Source: Streptomyces flavofungini (GTDB lineage Bacteria; Actinomycetota; Actinomycetes; Streptomycetales; Streptomycetaceae). Taken from it: DNA of 64,000 nt. The notes under the pieces are model-generated. The model saw only the letters and a program-made list of their open reading frames with translations, was not told the origin of the DNA and did not search any database. Position numbers and translations under genes: made by a program. Shown in pieces: positions 59,657 to 64,000 of the stretch (its first letter is position 1; the number at the start of each line of letters is the position of its first letter). The stretch covers positions 5,592,501 through 5,656,500 of the forward strand of contig NZ_CP128846.1 of NCBI RefSeq assembly GCF_030388665.1, read 5' to 3'.

Positions 59657-61078
59657 ATGCGTGGATTCCTTGCTTCCTCGATCGGTGTCACCTGCGCCAC
59701 GGCGCTCGCCCTCCCTCTCGCCCTGACGTCGTCCGATACCGCGGCCGTCACCCGGCCCGCCGCGGAGACGCTGCCCGGCAGCACCCAGTCGCTGCCCCTG
59801 GGACCGCTCGGCGCCGACCGCGCGGGCGGCGCCGCCCCGCGCGACCAGGGGCTCGGCCGCCGCGACGTACGCCCCTTCTCCCTGGTGGGTGTCGTCTGGG
59901 ACGACCCGGACGTCGAACTGCACGGCCGGGTCCAGGTCCGCACCCGCGCCACCGGCACCACGAACTGGTCCTCCTGGCAGGAGGTCGAGACGCACAACCA
60001 CGAACACGCGGCCGACCCGGGCACGGCCGAGGGCGACTCCGGCCGCGTCCGCGGCTCGACGGCGCCCCTGTGGGTCGGGGACTCGGACGGGGTCGAGCTG
60101 CGGGTGCGGCCGGACGCCGAAGGCGGTGCCGGGCGGGCCACCGGACGAGCCGGGCGCGCGCTCCCCGAGACGCGGGCGGCGCTGCCCGCGGGCCTGCGCC
60201 TGGAGCTCGTCGACCCCGGGGAGCACCCGGCGCCGCCCGCCGACCTCCACGACGGCGGGGCGCCGCAGGGAGCCCCGGGGCGGGCCGACGGCGTCCAGGC
60301 CGGGCTGCCGGACGCGGCCGGGAGCCCGCTGACGGCCGCGTCCGCGGCCGCGTCCGCCGTGAACGCCGACCTCGCCCCGCTCGGCGCCGCCGCGGTCACC
60401 CCGCTCGACCGGGCGCACACGCAGGCGGACCTCGTCGCCGCGCACGGGGGTGACGTCACCAGGGCCAGGCCGTACGTCGGGCCGCGGCCCGGCATCGTCA
60501 CGCGGCGCGGCTGGGGCGCCGACGAGAGCCTGCGCGAGCGGAACTTCGCGTACACCAGGACCGTCAAGGCGGCCTTCGTGCACCACAGCGCCACCGGCAA
60601 CAACTACAGCTGCTCGCAGGCGCCCTCCGTCCTGCGCAGTATCTACCGCTACCACGTCAAGAGCAGCGGCTGGCGCGACTTCGGCTACAACTTCGCCGTC
60701 GACAAGTGCGGAAACATCTACGAAGGCCGTGCCGGGGGAGTGGCCAAGGCCGTCCTCGGCGCGCACACTCTCGGTTTCAACAGCAACAGCATGGGCATCG
60801 CCGTCCTCGGCACGTTCACCAGCGCCGGCCCGCCCAAGGCGGCGGTGACCGCGGTCGCGAAGCTCACCGCGTGGAAGCTCGGCCTGTTCGGCGCGAATCC
60901 CCGCGGCAAGACGTATCTGAAGTCGGGCGGTGGCAACCTCTACCGGAAGGGCAGCAACGTCAGGCTCAACGTGATCTCCGGCCACCGGGACGGGTTCGCC
61001 ACCGAGTGCCCCGGGCGGCTGCTGTACAAGAAGCTCGGCACGGCCCGGTCCGTGTCGGCCCGCCTCCAGGGCCGCTGA
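59657..61078 (+). CDS. Secreted PGRP/N-acetylmuramoyl-L-alanine amidase
   Basis: 473 residues. Signal peptide (MRGFLASSIGVTCATALALP), about 250 residues of low-complexity and beta-rich N-terminal region, then a PGRP/amidase_2 domain (residues 285-460): RRGWGADESL, zinc His in AAFVHHSATGNNYSCSQAP, DFGYNFAVDKCGNIYEGRAG, and GHRDGFATECPG (His and Cys ligands). Cleaves muramyl-L-alanine bonds outside the cell. Start at ATG 59657; ATG 59639 is an alternative. A small palindrome CAACT-ATC-AGTTG (59643-59655) precedes the start. Confidence 0.9.
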   Translation: MRGFLASSIGVTCATALALPLALTSSDTAAVTRPAAETLPGSTQSLPLGPLGADRAGGAAPRDQGLGRRDVRPFSLVGVVWDDPDVELHGRVQVRTRATGTTNWSSWQEVETHNHEHAADPGTAEGDSGRVRGSTAPLWVGDSDGVELRVRPDAEGGAGRATGRAGRALPETRAALPAGLRLELVDPGEHPAPPADLHDGGAPQGAPGRADGVQAGLPDAAGSPLTAASAAASAVNADLAPLGAAAVTPLDRAHTQADLVAAHGGDVTRARPYVGPRPGIVTRRGWGADESLRERNFAYTRTVKAAFVHHSATGNNYSCSQAPSVLRSIYRYHVKSSGWRDFGYNFAVDKCGNIYEGRAGGVAKAVLGAHTLGFNSNSMGIAVLGTFTSAGPPKAAVTAVAKLTAWKLGLFGANPRGKTYLKSGGGNLYRKGSNVRLNVISGHRDGFATECPGRLLYKKLGTARSVSARLQGR

Positions 61079-61172
61079 GGTCCCTCGCCCGGCAACCCCG
61101 TTCCTCCGTCTGCATACACTGGCCGGCCGACACGAAACCTCGGCCGGCCCCAGCAGGAAGCAGAGACGACAG

Positions 61173-62255
61173 GTGACAGAAGCGATCCTCCTGGTCGGCG
61201 GCAAGGGCACCCGGCTGCGTCCGCTCACGGTGAACACACCCAAGCCGATGGTCCCGGCGGCGGGTGTCCCCTTCCTCACCCACCAGCTGGCCCGCGCCCG
61301 CGCGGCGGGCGTCGACCACATCGTCCTCGCCACCTCCTACCTCGCGGAGGTCTTCGAGCCGTACTTCGGCGACGGCTCGGAGCTCGGCCTCCACATCGAG
61401 TACGTGACCGAGGAGGAACCCCTCGGCACCGGCGGCGCCATCCGCAACGTCGCCTCGCGGCTGCGCTCCGGACCCCAGGACCCCGTCCTGGTCTTCAACG
61501 GCGACATCCTCACCGGCCTGGACATCCGCGCCCTGGTCGCCGAGCACCAGCGCGTCGACGCGGACGTCTCCCTGCACCTGACGAAGGTCTCCGACCCGCG
61601 GGCGTACGGCCTCGTCCCCACCGACCCGACCGGCCGCGTCACCGCCTTCCTGGAGAAGCCGCAGACTCCCCAGGAGATCGTCACCGACCAGATCAACGCG
61701 GGCGCGTACGTCTTCCGGCGCTCGGTCATCGACACGATCCCCGCGGGTCGGCCCGTCTCCGTCGAACGCGAGACCTTCCCCGGCCTGCTCGCCTCCGGTG
61801 CGCACCTCCAGGGCATGGTCGACTCCACCTACTGGCTGGACCTCGGCACCCCTCAGGCCTTCGTACGCGGCTCCGCCGACCTCGTCCTCGGCCGCGCCCC
61901 GTCGCCCGCCGTCCCCGGCCGCTGCGGCGACCGCCTCGTGCTGCCCTCCGCCCGGGTCGCCTCCGGGGCCAAGCTCACCGGCGGCACGGTGGTCGGCGAG
62001 GACGCCGTCGTCGGCGAAGGGGCCCGGCTGGTCGGCAGCACGGTCCTCTCCGGTGCCGTCATCGAGCCCGGCGCCGTCATCACCGACTCCCTCATCGGTG
62101 CCCGTGCCTCGGTCGGGGCCCGGTCGGTCCTCACCGGGGCCGTCGTCGGCGACGGGGCGTTCGTCGGCGCCGACAACGAGCTGCGGGACGGTGTCCGCGT
62201 GTGGTGCGAGGCGCGCCTCCCGGCGGGAGCGGTCCGCTTCTCCTCCGACCAGTAG
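61173..62255 (+). CDS. manC: Mannose-1-phosphate guanylyltransferase
   Basis: 360 residues. Nucleotidyltransferase: EAILLVGGKGTRLRPLTVNT (residues 3-22), TPKPMVPAAGVPFL, LVFNGDILTGLD, VTAFLEKPQTPQE, then a left-handed beta-helix of hexapeptide repeats (AVVGEGARLVGSTVLSGAVI). Makes GDP-mannose (or a related NDP-sugar) for protein O-mannosylation and glycans. I recall the S. coelicolor orthologue in this position as manC. GTG 61173 has AGGAAG 17 bases upstream, rather far; no better start is seen. Confidence 0.88.
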   Translation: MTEAILLVGGKGTRLRPLTVNTPKPMVPAAGVPFLTHQLARARAAGVDHIVLATSYLAEVFEPYFGDGSELGLHIEYVTEEEPLGTGGAIRNVASRLRSGPQDPVLVFNGDILTGLDIRALVAEHQRVDADVSLHLTKVSDPRAYGLVPTDPTGRVTAFLEKPQTPQEIVTDQINAGAYVFRRSVIDTIPAGRPVSVERETFPGLLASGAHLQGMVDSTYWLDLGTPQAFVRGSADLVLGRAPSPAVPGRCGDRLVLPSARVASGAKLTGGTVVGEDAVVGEGARLVGSTVLSGAVIEPGAVITDSLIGARASVGARSVLTGAVVGDGAFVGADNELRDGVRVWCEARLPAGAVRFSSDQ

Positions 62256-62267
62256 GTCGGCGCGGGT

Positions 62268-62345
62268 TCCCTCCCACCCGCCGCGGGACACCCACCCCCG
62301 GGGCCCGGGGCGGAGCCCCGGTTTCGGGAAGGGGCGGGGCCGGGG
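62268..62345. repeat. Copy of the dispersed repeat after manC
   Basis: GGCGGAGCCCCGGTTTCGGG (62309-62328) with the same flanking blocks as at 15430 and 18349. Sits in the 115-base gap between manC and the glycosylase gene. Confidence 0.7.
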
Positions 62346-62370
62346 AAAGGCCACCGCGTACCCTCGACGG

Positions 62371-63381
62371 ATGTCGTCCCGGTTCGCCCCCCGCCCCACC
62401 CGCACCACCGTGCGCGGCGGCGAAACGATCGTCCCCCAAGGCGCCCCCCGCCAGAACACCGCAGCGGCAACCCGCACCTGGAGACCACCCACCCCCCTGG
62501 ACCTGAGCCTCACCCTCGGCCCCCTCCGCAGGGGCCCCGCGGACCCCACCTTCCGCACCACCCCCGACGGCTCCGTCTGGCGAGCCACCCGCACCCCCCA
62601 GGGCCCGGCCACCCTCCGCGTGGCCCTCCGCGCGGACACGGCGGAGGCGGAGGCGGAGGCTTGGGGCCCGGGCGCGGACTGGGCCTTGGACGGCCTCCCG
62701 GACCTCCTGGGCGCCGGGGACACCCCGGAGGACTTCGAGCCCCGTCACCGCCTGGTCGCGCAGACCGAGCGCCGCCGCCAGGGCCTGCGCCTGCTGCGGA
62801 CGGGCCTGGTGATGGAGACCCTGATCCCGTCGATCCTGGAGCAGAAGGTCACGACGGACGAGGCGTACCGCGCCTGGCGCCTCCTGGTCCGCAAGTACGG
62901 CGAACCGGCCCCGGGACCGACCCCCGTCCAGGCCCGCATGCACGTGATGCCGGACCCGCGCACGTGGTCACGCATCCCGTCCTGGGAGTGGCACAGGGCT
63001 GGCGTGGACAACAAGCGCGCGTCGACGATCCTGCGCGCGGCGCGGGTGGCTCCCCGCCTGGAGGAGGCGGCGGCGATGGACCCCGTGGCGGCCCGCGCCC
63101 GCCTCGAACTGATCCCCGGCATCGGCCCCTGGACCTCCGCCGAAACCGTCCAGCGCAGCAACGGCGCCCCCGACGAGGTGACGGTCGGCGACCTCCACCT
63201 CCCCGGCATCATCGGCTACGCCCTCGCCGGCGACCGCACCGCCGACGACACCCGCATGCTGGAACTCCTCGCCCCCTACCAGGGCCAACGCCACCGAGCG
63301 GCCCGCCTGATCCTCCTGAGCGGTCACACACCACCACGCCGAGCTCCGAAGATGCGCAAGACGAACATCGCGGCGCTGTGA
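62371..63381 (+). CDS. HhH-GPD DNA glycosylase (AlkA/3-methyladenine type)
   Basis: 336 residues. Helix-hairpin-helix RARLELIPGIGPWTSAETVQ (residues 242-261) followed by the catalytic Asp in DEVTVGDLHLPGIIG, and upstream VMETLIPSILEQKVTTDEAY, all HhH-GPD features. Excises alkylated or damaged bases. N-terminal extension (MSSRFAPRPTRTTVRGGETI) precedes. ATG 62371 is the start; the repeat lies 26 bases before it. Confidence 0.92.
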   Translation: MSSRFAPRPTRTTVRGGETIVPQGAPRQNTAAATRTWRPPTPLDLSLTLGPLRRGPADPTFRTTPDGSVWRATRTPQGPATLRVALRADTAEAEAEAWGPGADWALDGLPDLLGAGDTPEDFEPRHRLVAQTERRRQGLRLLRTGLVMETLIPSILEQKVTTDEAYRAWRLLVRKYGEPAPGPTPVQARMHVMPDPRTWSRIPSWEWHRAGVDNKRASTILRAARVAPRLEEAAAMDPVAARARLELIPGIGPWTSAETVQRSNGAPDEVTVGDLHLPGIIGYALAGDRTADDTRMLELLAPYQGQRHRAARLILLSGHTPPRRAPKMRKTNIAAL

Positions 63382-63672
63382 AGAGGGCTGGCGAGGCACG
63401 GTGAAGAGGGATAGCGAGGCACGGTGACGACCGGGGCGACATCTCCGCGAGCCTCCGTCACCTCCAGGCCTCCGAGACCGCCGCGAGCCTCCGACACCTC
63501 CGAGCCTCCGTCACCTCCGGGCCTCGGGGCACCTTCAGGCCGGCCCCGGTGAAGTATTCAGCCCGTCGTGGGGCTCCCTGCTTCTTGAGAGCTTGGGGGA
63601 GATCGAGGACGAGGCGCGAGGCGCCGATCCGGCGGCGCCCCGTCCCACGGCAACGGGGACAGGGCCCCACCG
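63382..63672. repeat. Short tandem and dispersed repeats after the glycosylase
   Basis: No gene. Two copies of GTGAAGAGGG...GCGAGGCACG (63381-63424), several GCCTCCG-x-CACCTCC-type words (63449-63530), and a diverged copy of the CAGCCCGTC/GAGGACGAGG repeat (63556-63620). Confidence 0.6.
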
Positions 63673-64000
63673 CTACCGCACAGCGACAAACTCCCCAGGC
63701 TCCCGCCCCACCCGCCCCGCCGGAGGCGAAGCCGGGTGCCCCACAGCAACAGCTCCCATCGGGTCCCAGTCCCCAGGAAGCTCAAGAGCCCCCCGCACGA
63801 CATCCCGACAGAACATCGTCGAGGAAACCCAAGCGGACCCCAGCCGCTCCCCGGCCAGCGCGACGAGGAAGTTCTGCACCCCCGCCCCGGCGGCGACGAC
63901 GAACATCTCCCGCTCGGCCGCGTCCCGCCGCGCGTCCCCGTACGTATGGGCCCCGTCCATGACGAGGCACGGCACGACGAGGTAGGGGGCGTTGCGCAGC
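63673..64000 (-). CDS. fbiB: Coenzyme F420:L-glutamate ligase, C-terminal FMN domain (cut by window edge)
   Basis: The last 108 codons of a gene continuing past 64000. [40 protein letters not shown] and [18 protein letters not shown] match the nitroreductase-like FMN-binding C-terminal domain of bifunctional FbiB, which adds glutamates to F420-0 and reduces dehydro-F420. The N-terminal ligase domain lies outside the window. Place beside manC agrees with the S. coelicolor order. Confidence 0.85.
   Translation of the reverse strand, partial: LRNAPYLVVPCLVMDGAHTYGDARRDAAEREMFVVAAGAGVQNFLVALAGERLGSAWVSSTMFCRDVVRGALELPGDWDPMGAVAVGHPASPPAGRVGREPGEFVAVR

Overview
The window is high-GC actinobacterial chromosome, almost certainly Streptomyces. 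Codons end mostly in G or C, GTG and TTG starts and ATGA/GTGA overlaps are common, and the order of neighbours (hutU, hutF, hutI, a SigB-type sigma factor, purK-purE, a run of LytR-CpsA-Psr genes, a GDP-mannose pyrophosphorylase, fbiB) matches what I recall of the S. coelicolor core region around SCO3036-SCO3077. No rRNA, tRNA or CRISPR array was seen.

Layout. 1-5.2 kb: the end of cystathionine beta-synthase, a membrane protein, a Tat-exported beta-carbonic anhydrase, and an operon of a MIO-less aromatic amino acid lyase homologue with a MurR/RpiR regulator. 5.2-7.4 kb: a minus-strand operon of three Roadblock/LC7-type proteins and one larger partner. 7.6-13.5 kb: APC permease with two tiny ORFs, a double-GNAT protein, a hemerythrin-like protein divergent from a LysR regulator with a clear operator, and a PLP decarboxylase. 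13.6-19.6 kb: histidine-degradation genes hutU, an M20 amidohydrolase, hutF and hutI. 19.7-22.2 kb: a partner-switching set (sigma factor, STAS antagonist, HATPase kinase). 22.7-27.2 kb: four genes for exported surface proteins, two of them sortase substrates sharing a repeated domain. 27.2-38.7 kb: secreted hydrolase, POT peptide transporter, a two-component pair split by about 1.4 kb of repeat DNA, GtrA protein, purK-purE, an M19 dipeptidase and an epoxide-hydrolase-like protein.

38.77-42.44 kb is a small integrated island. A 30-bp perfect direct repeat, taken from the 3' end of an acyl-CoA dehydrogenase gene, bounds seven small genes (DUF6879-like, XRE/DUF5753, DUF397-like, DUF7848-like and unknowns). 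No integrase lies between the repeats. The displaced host gene end remains at the left boundary and is frameshifted.

43.7-64 kb is cell-envelope and housekeeping: UDP-glucose/GDP-mannose dehydrogenase, a CGNR regulator divergent from a VOC protein, an M19 homologue that has lost its metal ligands, five LytR-CpsA-Psr ligases on the minus strand, a family 2 glycosyltransferase, a thioesterase, a SnoaL-like protein, a TIGR03089 protein, a PGRP-type amidase, manC, an HhH-GPD DNA glycosylase and the end of fbiB. Together, nucleotide-sugar supply, glycosyl transfer and polymer ligation suggest a secondary cell-wall polymer locus.

Many convergent gene pairs share long perfect hairpins, and several copies of a family of GC-rich intergenic repeats are present. 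One copy has become part of a coding sequence at 15.4 kb.
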